DNA from: Notamacropus eugenii
Lineage: Eukaryota > Chordata > Mammalia > Diprotodontia > Macropodidae
NCBI RefSeq assembly: GCF_028372415.1
Contig: NC_092876.1
Coordinates: 223,559,528-223,623,527 of the forward strand
DNA: 64,000 nt
Direction: 5' to 3'
The translations under genes and the position numbers were made by a program. Of this stretch, positions 1 through 11,774 are shown in pieces; the stretch's first letter is position 1, and every line of letters begins with the position of its first letter. Under the pieces are notes generated by a model. The model was not told where the DNA came from. It made no database searches and saw only the letters and a program-made list of their open reading frames with translations.

Positions 1-9
1 GAAGCTATT

Positions 10-139
10 TCACCAATTAAATTTAATAAATATTAATTATCTACTACGTGCCAGTCACTATACTAAGCCCAAGGGATATAAATAAGGAAAAGAAAGACGG
101 TACATTCCCTCAAGGAACTTACAGTCTAATGGGGGAGAT

Positions 140-144
<5 letters not shown>
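10..144 (+). repeat. Ancient mammalian interspersed repeat, 5' part
   Basis: The stretch reads like the start of a widespread old mammalian repeat: a 'ctactacgtgccagtcact' stretch, then 'tacattccctcaaggaac', then 'gtctaatgggggagat'. The same order recurs at 11.8, 47.3-47.6, 53.7 and 63.3 kb, so it is a family and not unique DNA. I cannot give the family name with certainty. It runs straight into a CA/TA microsatellite. Confidence 0.6.
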
Positions 145-192
<48 letters not shown>

Positions 193-216
193 CATATATA
201 TATATGTATATATATT
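145..216. repeat. (CA)n then (TA)n microsatellite
   Basis: About 42 bases of nearly pure CA repeat pass into about 30 bases of TA-rich repeat. The 69-residue frame crossing it is a translation of this repeat (alternating H/T residues) and is not a gene. Confidence 0.97.
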
Positions 217-1190
217 TGCTTCTTTTTTGTGAAGTCCAAGCCAAGCAAAGCTGCTGAAGGAAAGTAGAGATAGTTATCTGGGAAGTTCAGACCTCAGTCG
301 GAAAAGGAAAACTTTAGGAGGTGTTTAGAGCTTTTAAGAATTTTAGAGCCAAAAGGGAGAAGAGGCTGAGTTGAGGAAGGTTAGAAGGTGTTGATTATCT
401 AATACAAATAGCTTGAAGATGAGATTTCAGGTGATCGGTTTTTTCCTGGGTGGAGTTCCTGGAGTCCAAACCAAACAGAGGTCCTGATGGAAAGTTAGCT
501 CAAGTAAAATGATTTAGAGTTTTCAACAGGAAGTAGGACTTAGAAAGATTTAGAAAGAGCAATCAGAAATGACTCTCCAACTTCAGGGTGTTGGTCAATT
601 CACTTAACCCTTTCTGTGCTTCAGTTGTATTACTAGCTTGGCCCCTTGTTTATGGTGTGACATCAGACCTACCATTCATCATTACTGTCCATGCACTGGG
701 TCACAGGTACTAGATAAATGCCACTTGACAATGATGATGCCTACATATCCATGAATCTATTTTTTTCTATTCATAATGTAAGAATATTAATATTTGGCAT
801 CAGGTGGCATCTTCAAAATATCTTAGATGAAAGTTGCTATTGAAATGCTAATGACTAGTTGCTTCCAGAGGACCAATTCACAATACAATTCTTTGGGTTA
901 AAATCAGAAGCAACAAATCCTCTGTAGTAACAGACTGAAAAAAGAATTATACCAGTGTATCAGTGCTTTAAGAAAAAAAGTTCTAGTTTAAAAAATGCAG
1001 TGTAAGTAAAATTAGCCACTTAAGCTATTTCCATTTGCAAAAGAAGTTTCAAATGAACCCAAAATATGAGAACCATTATTTATTCTAGACCTTTCTCGGA
1101 AGAAGAAGAAAAAAACCTAAAAACAGAAAGTAAAAATCATGTTTTGTTAATCATAAATCAGAGAATACTAGATCCGGAAGGGAACTAGCT
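217..1190. other. Non-coding, no gene seen
   Basis: No supported gene. Two segments near 228-262 and 460-496 resemble each other ('agtccaagccaagcaaagc' and 'agtccaaaccaaacagagg'), which suggests a short diverged direct duplication within or beside the flanking old repeat. A weak MIR-like phrase ('tcaattcacttaacccttt') lies near 595-625. Confidence 0.5.
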
Positions 1191-1192
1191 TT

Positions 1193-1295
1193 TTCATTTT
1201 ACAATTCATAAAACTTAGGGCCAAACAAGATTTAAGCAATTTGCCTAAGGAAAATTAGATCTCATGACTCCCAGTCTAATATTCTTTCTCTTGAA
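1193..1295 (-). repeat. MIR-type SINE fragment
   Basis: Shows the reverse complement of the MIR core order: a 'cattttacaattcataaaac' stretch, 'caatttgcctaagg', then 'gatctcatgactcccagtct'. This is an old tRNA-derived SINE fossil, diverged. A second similar fragment may lie at 1,380-1,490 ('gatttgcctatgatcaccta'). Confidence 0.5.
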
Positions 1296-2024
1296 CTTTT
1301 TTTTGGGGGAAGTAGAGGAGATGGGGAATAGTTTAGGGAACTCAAGGGGTGGAAAGTCCTGCTGCCAATAGAGATGAGTGCATTGTTTGTCATCTATAAC
1401 CTTAGTTGCTCAGGAAACTGAGAACATATGTGATTTGCCTATGATCACCTAACAGAGTCAGGACTTGGACCCATGTCTTATTGATATTAACTGTCCTAGC
1501 TATATCATAATGAATCAAATAATCACATATCGGCATACTTTAAAATAGATATTTTGGGAAAAACTTATTATAATATTACATGACTGTTAGCCTTAACCTT
1601 CTTAGCAGTATTATAAAGAGATTCTGCTGTATTATAAATAACTTTCGGTCACTGGCTTCTCTTTAGGCAAGCTGGAAAGAAAGACATTAATCTAAATGCC
1701 AGTCCAAAAATTAGAAATGTGAAGATTTGGGGACACAGAGGGAACTCTTGGACCCCTATGCTTCTACAGATCTTCTTTCCCCAAACCTGGGTTTTCACTC
1801 CACCTTTACCTCCATAATCATACAAGCAAAGGATCATTATTATGATTTTAAATGAAATTTCAGGAACTGTAGGGAGTTTTGTGTCACTTTATAGTTTTAT
1901 TAAAAGACAAGGGTCACTTGCTTTTCTCAATAGGTACTCCCTCTCTTCCAATGAGTCAGTCAATAAGACATGAGTCCAGAGGTTTTATTTGTAGATGTCA
2001 ATTTATTCAAAAAAGGAAAAGTAA

Positions 2025-2152
2025 CATGGTATAGTCACTAGAAGGACAGCCTCACAATCATGAAGGCCTGGGTTCTAGGTCTGTCTCTGACACCTGTTAG
2101 CTTTGTGATCCTATTAAATGTAACCTCTCAATGTCCCAGTCAGTTTTGTAAG
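2025..2152 (+). repeat. MIR-type SINE fragment
   Basis: In order: 'gaaggcctgggttctaggtc', 'ctctgacacctgttagcttt', 'gtgatcctattaaatgtaac'. These match the MIR body (head, 'cctgggttc' B-box-like part, then the core) in plus orientation. Diverged. Confidence 0.6.
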
Positions 2153-2178
2153 ACAGCAAAGAAGAAATTAGCTGAATT

Positions 2179-2296
2179 GATATTTTTATTTTAAATTGTA
2201 AAAAAACATAGTTCATGGGTAGTACAAAAGCAAGAAGAAACAGCAAAATTTAGCCCTTGAGCTATGGTTTGTGAACCCCTGCTCTAGATCATAAAA
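2179..2296. repeat. Possible hAT-type DNA transposon end
   Basis: Ends in 'gtgaacccctgctctagatc', a typical closing phrase of old mammalian non-autonomous hAT elements, behind an AT-rich body. Compare the terminus at 26,230-26,248. Only one end is seen, so the call is weak. Confidence 0.3.
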
Positions 2297-2740
2297 ATAA
2301 AATTATTCTCAGGGGGTTGGAGGGAAACCCCACTTATCAATCAGGGACAAAGAGAGCATTTTGACTTGTACTAAAATAATATCTTAGCTAAACTGGAAAC
2401 TGATGAATGCTTATACTCCTTGTTAGGCCTGTAAACAAAGCTAGAATAGGAAAAAGTGAAGTCAGTAAATCATAAAGACAGAGGAAATGAAAACAACAAC
2501 ATACTTTACAATCTTTTTAGTTGTAATAGTTGAGAAGAGATTTCATGCAGACCTTGTACCTGCTGTACCTGAAACTAAAGCCCTAGAAGCCCACATAGCA
2601 TTGTCGAGATCCAGAACACACCCTCTCACCCCTTCCCCAGGATGAAATACACCCCAAAATTCCAAATTAAATGCTAGATTTCCAAATCATACCTGGAACT
2701 TTGAGTAGATTACCTCTTCAGATTCTCTTTTCTATAAGTT

Positions 2741-2960
2741 ATTGTTGTCATTCTTCCTTTATCTTGGAAAAGGACTAATGACATCTTGAAGGTGATATCT
2801 TGACTTGGATTTAAGTGAGGCAGAGAGATATGCAAGGTCATCAGTCTCACTTTCTTCTCTAGTCATCGAAGTCTAATGGCAAGACATAAGTCAAGACTGC
2901 TAGAGAGGGCCTGGGATGCAGTGGGTGACCTTGATCTTTCTAAATTAAGGTCTTTCTCAG
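2741..2960 (-). repeat. RTE-related marsupial SINE
   Basis: Begins with 'attgttgtcattcttccttt' (the CAA-rich tail on the other strand). It carries 'cttggatttaagtgaggcag', a 'gtctcact' phrase, 'agtcatcgaagtctaatggc' and 'ggcctgggatgcagtgg'. The same phrases occur in the same order at 36,666-37,190 and 48,655-49,036, and reverse-complemented at 24,924-25,210, which defines one family from copies in this window. Confidence 0.75.
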
Positions 2961-3019
2961 ACTCAGTTTATCTGAAGGAATGTCTTTTCAATAACTAAGG
3001 ACACGTAAGAATAGAATAT

Positions 3020-3486
3020 GTCACATCAATTTATCTTTTCTCCTCCTAACTGGCCACATTCCCCTTTGCTTCTCAAATCCTACCAGCTTTTGCAACACCT
3101 CTGACATTTGTCCCCTTCTCTCTTTTACCACTGAAATCATACCTGTATAGGCTCTCATTACCACTTGCTTAGATGATTGTGTCTGCCCCCCCCCATTTAA
3201 TTTCTTCTACAAAGCATTTTCTATGTTTCACTCATGTAGACGCAGGCAAATGCAATCTTTCTCCCCCTCCTCTGTTTAGCATGGGCATTCCTCTGTTTTC
3301 CTATTAAAGTCCTATATAACCTTGCTCCAACCTGCCTTTCTGAGTTTATTGGACATTACCCCTTCTTCCAAACTCTGTGAATTAGCCAGATTGACTCTCT
3401 CTGTTCCTCACTTATGACACTGTCTTCCACCTTCATCCCTCTTCACTGGCTGTCCCATATGCTTGGAATTCACTTCCTTTTTGCAT
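3020..3486 (+). repeat. L2 LINE 3' region, first part
   Basis: Pyrimidine-rich sequence with L2 landmarks: 'ctattaaagtcctatataac', 'ccttcttccaaactctgtg' and 'tgtcccatatgcttggaatt'. The element continues at 3,735 after an unrelated block of about 240 bases. Confidence 0.7.
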
Positions 3487-3734
3487 GTATGTGGAAGATT
3501 AAATAATAGTTTTGAGAGGAATTATTTACTGTTCAATTTATTAGTATGCTATTTGGTTGTGTCTTTTCTGTAAAATAAGTATGACCTCTGACTAATAAAA
3601 GCAAACATTTGGTATGGAACTTGAATTCTTTGATCTAGAGAGAATCCTGACCAATACTCAGAACCTAAGGGGCTGAGAAGTGAAGGAGTCCTTGAGTACT
3701 ATAAATGTATACTTAAACAGATGTGGCATCATCT
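3487..3734. repeat. Unidentified insert splitting an L2
   Basis: This block separates two consecutive parts of one L2. It contains 'ctaataaaagcaaacatttg' (a possible polyadenylation signal). A six-base repeat 'atgtgg' lies at each edge (3,489-3,494 and 3,721-3,726), so it may be a small solo LTR or SINE. I do not recognise the family. Confidence 0.4.
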
Positions 3735-4020
3735 TCCCTTAAATTGAAGTTCAAGTACTACCTTCTACATGAAGTCTGATCCCCCTCAACTCCTTGAGCC
3801 CTCTCTCTCACAATATTTTATATTAATAGATGTGTGTATTTACGTTAATTTTATGTTTTTATATGTGCTTATTTCTTCTAGTAAAATGTAAACTTATTTG
3901 TGAGTAGGGATTGTTTTTACTCTTTGTACTTCTTGATTATATGCTCGTTGTATTCCCAGAACTTAGCACAGTGCCTAGAATCTGTTAGTGCTCAATAAAT
4001 ACTTCTTGATTGATTGATCC
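3735..4020 (+). repeat. L2 LINE 3' end, second part
   Basis: Continues the L2 from 3,486: 'gttcaagtactaccttctac', then 'tgagtagggattg', then the terminal signature 'cttagcacagtgcctagaat', then 'gctcaataaatac', ending in the (TGAT)n-like 3' tail 'cttgattgattgat'. Confidence 0.85.
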
Positions 4021-4119
4021 TCTGATTGCTAATGACTTTCTCACTTAAATCCCACATAACCCTTTCTAATATAATTTTAATGCATGCATTATGCAATATT
4101 GTATATTACAGTTACCTGC

Positions 4120-4262
4120 ATTGAAATCTTTTACATCACCTAAATTGCTGACTCCCTGAGGATAGGGACAATGGCTTACTAAAGCTTTGTTGATCACTTC
4201 GTAGCTAACGTCATACTATTCCCTGCACACAGTGACTGTTTAATAGTTGAATGAATAAATGA
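4120..4262 (+). repeat. L2 LINE 3' end fragment
   Basis: 'gactccctgaggatagggac' followed by 'cctgcacacagtgactg' and the tail 'tgaatgaataaatgag'. A second, more degraded L2 terminus just after the previous one. Confidence 0.65.
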
Positions 4263-5799
4263 GTGGATGACACCTGTTGGTTTGAAATTATCATGATGCA
4301 TTACAGTGATACATTACACCACCAAAATAAGCACACTTCAGGACAACTATTTTGGAATGACAGAAAAGTGGGGGGAAACAAGGGTATTGAACAGAAACTA
4401 CATATAGAATAGGAGGTCTCACAGTCTTTACTACCATATGCATTTATTGCTACTACTTTCATTTAGAAATAATTGTTGAAATAATATTAGCCAAATGAAA
4501 TCTTGAAATTATTCCATGTGGAATGCTGTCATGGCTATAAATTGTTGAGTGGCTATGAATAAGTCCATGAAGGAAAACAACCAAAAGTAAGATTTCATTT
4601 GGTTTCTATAGATGAACATATCCTATGTTCTCACAGAAGAAGGAGAAATAAAGAACCTATAGGTGAATCTGCTGTGTAATCCAATTTTAACAGCACAACA
4701 AAGACTACCTCATGGATCTACAATCCATAACTCCATTTTTTTATGTTTTTTCTCTAAAAACAGCAGATAACAGTGAAGATGACATTCTGGGAAGATCAGC
4801 AACTAAGGAACAATGAAAGTGACAGAGAATAGTGGTGATTAAAATGAATAAAATGTCATGATTTGAAGTGAAATAAATGTTTTAAAGATTCCTTCCTCAA
4901 TAAATACATTGTTAATATGGTTATTGTGTATAATTAGTTTTTTCTTTGTGTAAAGAGATAAGAGAAACAACAGGTTATGGTTTGTTACTAAGGATAAGCA
5001 GGGCAAAGATCAGCAGGCTTTTCAGTCTTCCCCAACCAAGCCAACCCTTGCTGCATATAACAAAGGAGCATGATGGGGGAGGTTAAAAGTCATTTCCTCA
5101 TCACTCTTTCACTCAGATTCTATTCCAATTGAGGAAGCAGAGCTTTGGAATTAATTGCCCTAGCTAACAGGGTCTTAGAACCAAGAACAGAAATGAGTTT
5201 TTGACCATAACACAAATGAGACTTAAACCAAGGGGACGCAAAAGAGACAGAATAAAGAAAAAGTTTAAAGAAGAGTTCACTGAATAGACACAATCTTAGC
5301 TTGATTATTCTTAAGTTCTATAAGAAGCCTGGTCTGAAGAGAAGAACTTCATAGCCATTGACTAAGAATTGACTGAAAACTAGAATTCTTCCATTGTCAG
5401 GGAGAGGCTTGCTAACTTTTACTAAAGACAGAGTAGCAAAGGACCCTAAAGACAAGTTGAAGGCTATAGCTGAGGCTCATCAAAAAAGGAGTAAGACGTA
5501 GACCTTTCCTTTAGGGATAAGACTTACCAAACCTAAAAATGGCTGGATAACTGAATACAGAATAAATCAAAGATAACATCCAGCTGGGAGAAATAGAGAC
5601 ACAATGTCCAATGGGTTTACACCTAACAGAGGAGAGTGTGTGACATCACCGAAGAAATACACAGTTATATAGTATAAGAAGTAGAACTTTATATTCCACA
5701 TATATATCCTGACCACATATGTTCCCAACATATGCTGACCTCCAGTCTCACACCTGTTGAATATTTCAAACTGGATGTTCTGTAGACAACTTACACTCA
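4263..5799. other. Non-coding, no gene seen
   Basis: AT-rich DNA with no supported gene. A faint MIR-like phrase may lie around 5,090-5,230. The minus-strand frame at 5,567-5,809 (80 codons) matches nothing I know and has no coding signature. Confidence 0.4.
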
Positions 5800-6345
5800 A
5801 CCTACCCAAAAGTGAATTCCTTTATCTTCTCACTTCCCCCAGCTCCCCCTCTTCTTGACTTCCCCATTATCATTGAGAGTATGACCATCCTCTTAGTCAC
5901 CCTAGCTCCCAACCTAAATGTCATCCTTGATTCCTTACCCTTCCATATACAATATGCTGCTAAGATGCATAGATTTTACTGCTAAAACATCTCTTACATC
6001 TGCCCTCTTCTCTCCTCTAACACTGCCATCACCCTGGTGCCATCACCATGGTACAGGCTTCTCTCTCCCTCTCTGCCTCCTGGCTCCCCCAGAGTCCTTC
6101 CAGTTTCAACTAATCTAGCCCAAGGAGCCTTGCTCAATCCCTCTTGACTTTCTTTCATAGTGCTTTCTATGTATGGATTATTTCAATTTTATCCTGCTCA
6201 TGGTTTCTTTGTATGTAGCTGCACTTAGTGGATTTCTTGAGGGCAGGGACTATCCTTTGACTTCCTTTTCATCTCCAACACTTAGCACAGTACCTGCACA
6301 TAGTAGAGGATTAATAAATACTTATTGACTGACTGACATCATCAA
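5800..6345 (+). repeat. L2 LINE 3' region
   Basis: Pyrimidine-rich L2 body ('catccttgattccttaccct', 'ctgccctcttctctcctcta') leading to the terminal block: 'cttgagggcagggactatcc', 'acttagcacagtacctgcac', 'taataaatacttattgactg'. The short plus-strand frame inside it has no function. Confidence 0.8.
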
Positions 6346-6539
6346 TGTTGACATTCCCTCCAGTGATAAAGCTTGCAACCCATCCTTACCTACAAAGTTA
6401 CTGACGCTATTGTCCATGCCTATAAATCTATATATTCACCATGGGGGACCACCAGGCATGTTGGAAATTTCCCTTGCTTTCTCTTAATATTGAGAAAATA
6501 CCAAAGAAATGTACAAGTTGTCCATCAGTCTCGCCTTGC

Positions 6540-6902
6540 TTTTGTCCTACAATCAGGGTTGTTTCTTTTTTGTTCATGTATTTGCTTGGTAACGTGTGCT
6601 TAGTACATTTGTTGTTATTAAATCATTTCAGTCACGTCTGACTCTGGGACGCCATTTGCATTTTTCTTGGCAAAGATACTACTAGAGTGAACTGCCATTT
6701 TCTTCTCCAGCTCATATTACAGATAAAAAAAAAAAATGAGGCAAACAGGGTTAAATAACTTGCCCAGGACCATACAGTCTCTGAAGTTGGATTTGAACTC
6801 AACTCCTCCTGACTTCAGGGCTGGCACTCTATTCACTGTGCCACCCAATAGCCCCTGCTTGGTATGTAGAAGGTGCCAAATAAATGTTTATTGATTGACT
6901 GT
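6540..6902 (+). repeat. L2 3' end interrupted by a SINE
   Basis: L2 terminal sequence before 6,592 resumes at 6,856 with 'tgcttggtatgtagaaggtg' and 'aataaatgtttattgattga'. The interruption is the SINE described next. Confidence 0.65.
6592..6855 (-). repeat. Mar-type (MIR-like) marsupial SINE with target duplication
   Basis: Reads in reverse as the marsupial tRNA-derived SINE: CAA-rich tail ('tttgttgttattaaatcatt'), 'gtcacgtctgactctggga', 'cttctccagctcatattaca', 'gaactcaactcctcctgact', ending at 'ccacccaatagcccc'. It is flanked by a perfect 9-base duplication, tgcttggta, at 6,583-6,591 and 6,856-6,864. This shows insertion into an L2. Confidence 0.9.
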
Positions 6903-7140
6903 CATCCTTTATACCATTTCTCCCTAATTTTTTCTTTATAATGTATTGCACCCTACTCATACCTAGCATGGACTTCTCCATCGTCCTTTGGGTAATCTTC
7001 AATTTTAATTCTTCAGAAACCATGGGTCTCCATGACTTAAAGCCATTCAACACCATGGGAAGAATTTGGGTCCTGGCAGAAGCACGCAGTCCAGCATGTT
7101 CTTCTCCTATTTGATTCTGTGCCCAATTGTTGTGCATTTG
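6900..7140 (-). pseudogene. RTE-clade LINE fragment, C-terminal reverse transcriptase part
   Basis: The minus-strand frame at 6,829-7,137 contains 'ELKLKITQRTMEKSMLGMSR' followed by a 'KLGRNGIKDD' stretch. This is the characteristic tail of RTE-family reverse transcriptases (…ITQRAMERxMLGxSR…). The piece is short, 5'-truncated and non-functional. Its 3' end abuts an L2 terminus. Known family knowledge supports the call, and the motif is visible directly. Confidence 0.75.
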
Positions 7141-8059
7141 CAGTATCTATCCAAGATACATATAACATGCATGAACTATATATCATAGACTGAACAATAA
7201 GAGTTCTTTATTCACTTAGTTTTTCTCTGTGGTTAAACTCTTTAGAGTGATTGTGAATATCATTCAGGAAACCCTATGCTATGCCAAATCTTGATGCAAT
7301 CAACTCAATACATTCACAAATCATAAGAGCTTGAAGTTGTCACCACTTATAGGCCATCTTTCAACATGAACTCTGCACAGCATCTCCTACAGGGCATGGG
7401 TGAAAACTTTAGTGAGCACATTTTATTGATTCTGTTGAAATTGATTGTCTGAAAATCATTAACCAGGTTTCCCTCTATTGTAATCTGTAAGGAATCTTGA
7501 ATTTTATATCTTCTAAGTAGACGTATTAGAGGAGAGCTTTGTGCCTTTTGAGTTTCCACAGTTATATCAGAAAAAAGAATGTGATAACTGATTGGAATTC
7601 TGGGATTTGTAATTGAGAGGGACAAGTATTCCCTTATTCCTGTGAGAGGAATTTGAGCTATCATGATTTTTGAGGAAGGAAGATTTGAATTATAAGTGAG
7701 AGGGGTTTTTTGTTAGTTTTTCTGTTTATGGACTGAAAACTATTTTTTAAAAATTGAACAGGTATCAACAGAAACTCACAGAGAAGATAAAAATCAAATC
7801 TGACACAGACTATACCCTGGCCCCCACCACCTGAAGGCCAGATGTGTTAGATTTTTACTTTTCTCTCCCACCCCCTCCAGGTACGAGACCAAGGCACCCG
7901 GGCTTCAGAGGCCTTCTGCACTGGGCTGACTGGTTGTACCATCCTACCTGCAATATTTCTTTTAAAATGATCTGAGATGGCAAGAAAGCAGACTGAGAGG
8001 AAGGAGTCAGAAGAGATATCGTTCCCTTCCTCTACAGAATTTAGAGAACCATGCATCTA
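7141..8059. other. Non-coding, no gene recognised
   Basis: Contains a 105-codon minus-strand frame (7,347-7,664) that I do not recognise. It could be an upstream part of the RTE copy at 6,900-7,140, but no diagnostic motif is present. The 7,820-8,050 stretch is somewhat GC-richer, again without a recognised element. Confidence 0.35.
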
Positions 8060-8290
8060 GAGGTGCTAGGTGGCAAGTGGATAGAAGGCCGGACTTGGAA
8101 CCGGGAAGTCCTTTCTTCAAATCCTCCTTCAGTGACTTAATGACCATGAATAAATCATTTAACCTATGTAAGCTTCAGTTTCCTCATTTCTTGTAAAACT
8201 AGGGATAACAATAGCCCCCTCTTCACTGATTTGTTAGAGGAATAAGTAATATATCATAGATAAGGCACTCTGCAAAACTTTAATGTCATT
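8060..8290 (+). repeat. MIR/Mar-type SINE
   Basis: In order: 'ctagaggtgctaggtggcaa', 'gtggatagaaggccggact', 'cagtttcctcatttcttgta', 'taaggcactctgcaaaactt'. This is an almost full-length tRNA-derived SINE in plus orientation. Confidence 0.8.
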
Positions 8291-9004
8291 AAGGAGTCAG
8301 CAACACAACAAGGGATAAATAGGTTAGAAACTGAAATCAAAGCCCTGGAATAGAAGGGAGAGATCCAGGTAGGCCTGGGGACCCCAGCAGGCATCCTTCA
8401 AATGTAGGACTCTGGTTCAAGCTTACCAATTGTACTCACCTGTTCAACCACTGAAAGGAATTCCAAAAGGCATACCCCTTCCCCAGTTACCCCTCCCAAG
8501 ACTTGTCCAGTTACAGGCATTACAATATACTTTGTTCTAGTCTTTTACCTAAGAGTTTCCTGTATCCGGATTTTAACCCAAATATAAAGAAGCCTGGGGT
8601 AGTTGAAAATACATAAAATTTAAATTAGGGCAGGCAGCCAAGTTTTTATCTTAATGTTAGGAATTTTCCAGGCTCTGAGCTATTGTGATTTTGTTAATAA
8701 CTTTTTTATCTGATATAAACTCCAAAAACTGCAGTGAAAGAGACCTTGTAGACCAGAGGGCATGTATCACCCCTAGGCTAAAAGAAAGCTATTTGTTCTA
8801 AGAGGGTGTGGAGGATCCAATCTTCAGCCCAGGTTGTGAGGAAGAAATGGGGGCATGGTGGAGACAGAGGAGGCCTGGGTAACCTGAGATTCAACTTCCT
8901 TTATCCCAAAGGGGAAGAAGGAACAAAAAATTTTGAATACTTTCTGCAGCACCACCCACCAAGTCTTACCTATACTACAATATGACATTTAAAATGGTGC
9001 TTTA
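8291..9004. other. Non-coding, no gene seen
   Basis: No gene. The block at about 8,400-8,620 might be a degraded LTR, but I see no clear ends and do not call it. Confidence 0.35.
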
Positions 9005-9280
9005 TAGATTAGTTAGGATAATAGAATCAGTTAGATAATTGTTAGTCCCTGGGAGGGACTAGAAATTATTTAGTCCGACACCTTAATTTTACAGATGAAT
9101 CAACTAACATCCAGAGAGATTAAGTAACCCAATTAAGAATCAAAAGATCTCGGATCAAGTCCCAATTCTAACTTTTACTACTGCTGTACCACTGAACATC
9201 CCATTTAGCCTCTCAGCCTTTCTTCAAGTGAAAAATGAAAAGTCTGGCCTAGCTGATCTCAAAGTTCCCATGTCTTGGAT
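9005..9280. repeat. Two MIR-type fragments, opposite orientations
   Basis: 9,005-9,130 shows a minus-type phrase ('ttttacagatgaatcaacta', 'gagagattaagtaaccc'). 9,135-9,270 shows a plus-type phrase ('atctcggatcaagtcccaat', 'cccatttagcctctcagcct'). Confidence 0.5.
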
Positions 9281-11515
9281 TTATTCAAAGTCACACAACT
9301 AAATAGTTCTGTGATGACAATTTATATTAAACGTTTGCTCATATTTTGTTATTCATACGCACCAATCGCCATACATGCCATACCCACCAATAGCCATTAC
9401 ATACATGCATATTAAGATGTAGCTACATGCTGATATCACTTTCTGGCTCTGTTACATAATGGCAAGACTTCCTCTTAGCACCAGCACTCAGATCTAATGC
9501 CAGTTCTCCTAGCATTTCCACTCCCTGCACTTAAATGTGGTGGAAGGCTGCCCTCCTTGCTTGCCAGAAGCAGCTTAACCAAACTTCTGAGTTTAGAAAA
9601 TTAACCTAAAATCATTCAAATATTAGGTTCTTTCCTCCCTTTCTATTTACCATTTCAAATGTTCACAGTTCACTTGAGTTAGGCTCACCAGTCATTACAT
9701 GATTCAGATTCCTAAAGATGCAACACTTTAAACACTTTACACTCAGAGAGTAGATTTAATGAATCCATTTCCTACCTTTTATTTTCACCTTAATCTCATG
9801 TAATTTCTAAATTCTGCCATAAAGATCCTCAAATTTGTCAGTTTTACATTTTTTTGGCTCCTCTTCAAAGTTGTATGTCACTTCTGTCTAATTAGAAAAA
9901 TAGAATTAAATAGTGGAAAACATGGTGGTTCTTGGAAACAAAATTTGAAGCAATGATAACAATTATACATAGAATTTCATTTTAAATTAGAAATTGAAAA
10001 TCCTTATCTAAACAAAGGCTTTATTTCTCAGTTTCATTACCTATAAAATGAGGGAGTTGGACTACATGACCTCTGAGGTCCTTCCAGTGCTAGATCTATG
10101 ATTATCAGAAACAGGAGTTTGTCCAGAGCGATTAGCCATTATGGCAGCCATCCCCCTTATACCAATATCCATAAAATAATGATTCTTTCCTGGAATAAGA
10201 TGCATATTAATTAGTTCCTACAGCACTTGAGAGAATTTAGTTCAATTCCCACTAGTGGGGTCAGGAAATGCATCCACCTTAGTTAGCAGTGAATTTTAAA
10301 ACCTCCATGCACCACACAACTTGGTGTCATGGAGTGGAGTGGTTACCTCAAGGGAAGGGTAAAATCAGTGGCAGGAATTCTTTCACAGCCAAGAATTGGC
10401 ACCATGTGGCTGAATTGATGGGCTTCATTTGTAAGGCTGTGTGCTCTGTCATAAGGAAACACCACTACTGGGTCACCCATCAATGCGATGTAGAGTGATG
10501 GAAAAGAATTAAATGGCCAGGGAAGGGTAGGAATTGGTGTTAAAAAGGTGGGTGTGACAGATTAAAATTCAAATATTCAAATGAGTATGCTTAAGAAGAA
10601 TTAGATTTAGGGTCTTATTTGAAAGGAATGAAAACTCTGGTGCTGAGCTGGGTATAATAATACAGGAAGAATTTTGCCCACAAGAATTTTAAACTGATAT
10701 TATTATTCACTCTGAGGGAACAGAGTCATAAAATACCTCATTTTTGCCCATGAACTGCTAATTAATCGGCTTTAAAATCTAAAGGATTTTAGAGAGTAAG
10801 AGTTCCATGGGAACAGAATGCTCCATACATGTATCAGCAAAGGACTCCTTTTTTTTTATTTTTATAACACAGAAATGATGTATTAATGTGCCCAGTAGGA
10901 AGACATACATTCTTATTACCTTTTTCTATTTTCTTTCCCCCAAATGTATAATTTACCAGTCAAGTTTGCATAGGGATCCTCTCTGATGGAGCTATAAAAG
11001 GCAAACTTTTGAGTATAATAAATACATCTTCTGGAAACATGTATTTAACCTGTGGATTGTAAATTGCTTAATTGTAATTTATAAACTAAGGAAGGTTGCT
11101 ACAAAAAAACCTAATAATCAATGAGCATGATTCTTCCAGTGTGTAAATTACTCCCTTGGAGGACGGTAAATGCACTGAAAATCTGTATTTACTTTTTCTT
11201 GGCACTAGGGTAATAGTTATTCAACCTGATTCTCCCTCCAACTTACTTCATTCTCAGGTAATAAGAGTAGGCACTTAGGAAACTTCAGGTCACTAGGAAA
11301 CCCTTTAGTAACTGCGTGAAATAGTGAATTAAACCTTATGTCAATGGCCCGAAATGTTTAATGTAGGTCACAAATGCCATACTATCTATCAACAAGGCTG
11401 ATATACCTATGGCTGAACTAAGTAGCCACATACATACTGTGATTAGGGAAACAGCAAAAGGCCGATGTTTCTGGGAAATGGTGCCAAATTAACAGGTTAG
11501 CATCCAGATTTACTT
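9281..11515. other. Repeat-poor non-coding stretch
   Basis: No gene. A short MIR or L3-like tail lies at 10,015-10,105 ('ctataaaatgagggagttgg', 'gacctctgaggtccttccag'). From about 10,680 to 11,400 the sequence has no recognisable repeat and many homeodomain-like TAAT cores, so it could be regulatory, but nothing here proves that. Confidence 0.4.
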
Positions 11516-11519
11516 CCTG

Positions 11520-11562
11520 TCTCACACACACACACGCACACATGCACACACATGCACACATG
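11520..11562. repeat. Imperfect (CA)n microsatellite
   Basis: CA units with interspersed CGCA and TGCA variants. The cysteine-rich minus-strand frame across it is a translation of the repeat. Confidence 0.9.
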
Positions 11563-11774
11563 TGAGATCCTAAAGGAATGGTAACAAAAGAAGTCAATTT
11601 TGATGGAAGAATAGTCAAAGAGTTTCTAGAACATTAAATGCTGACCAGGAAGGAAAAGAAAATCATTTGAGAGTGTGGGGGAGTATGAAAGCATAGTAAG
11701 AAGCTGAGATTTCAGTGAAGAAGGTGACAGGTACCTTGTTTTAGGAGAGGAGTAGTTTCTGAAGATAGTTAGAC

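Noticed and set aside
8400-8620. Possible solo LTR
   Set aside because: No TG...CA ends, duplication or internal sequence found. No endogenous retrovirus genes were seen anywhere in the window.
10988-11000. TATA-like 'gctataaaaggc'
   Set aside because: Single motif in AT-rich DNA without other promoter elements or a downstream gene.
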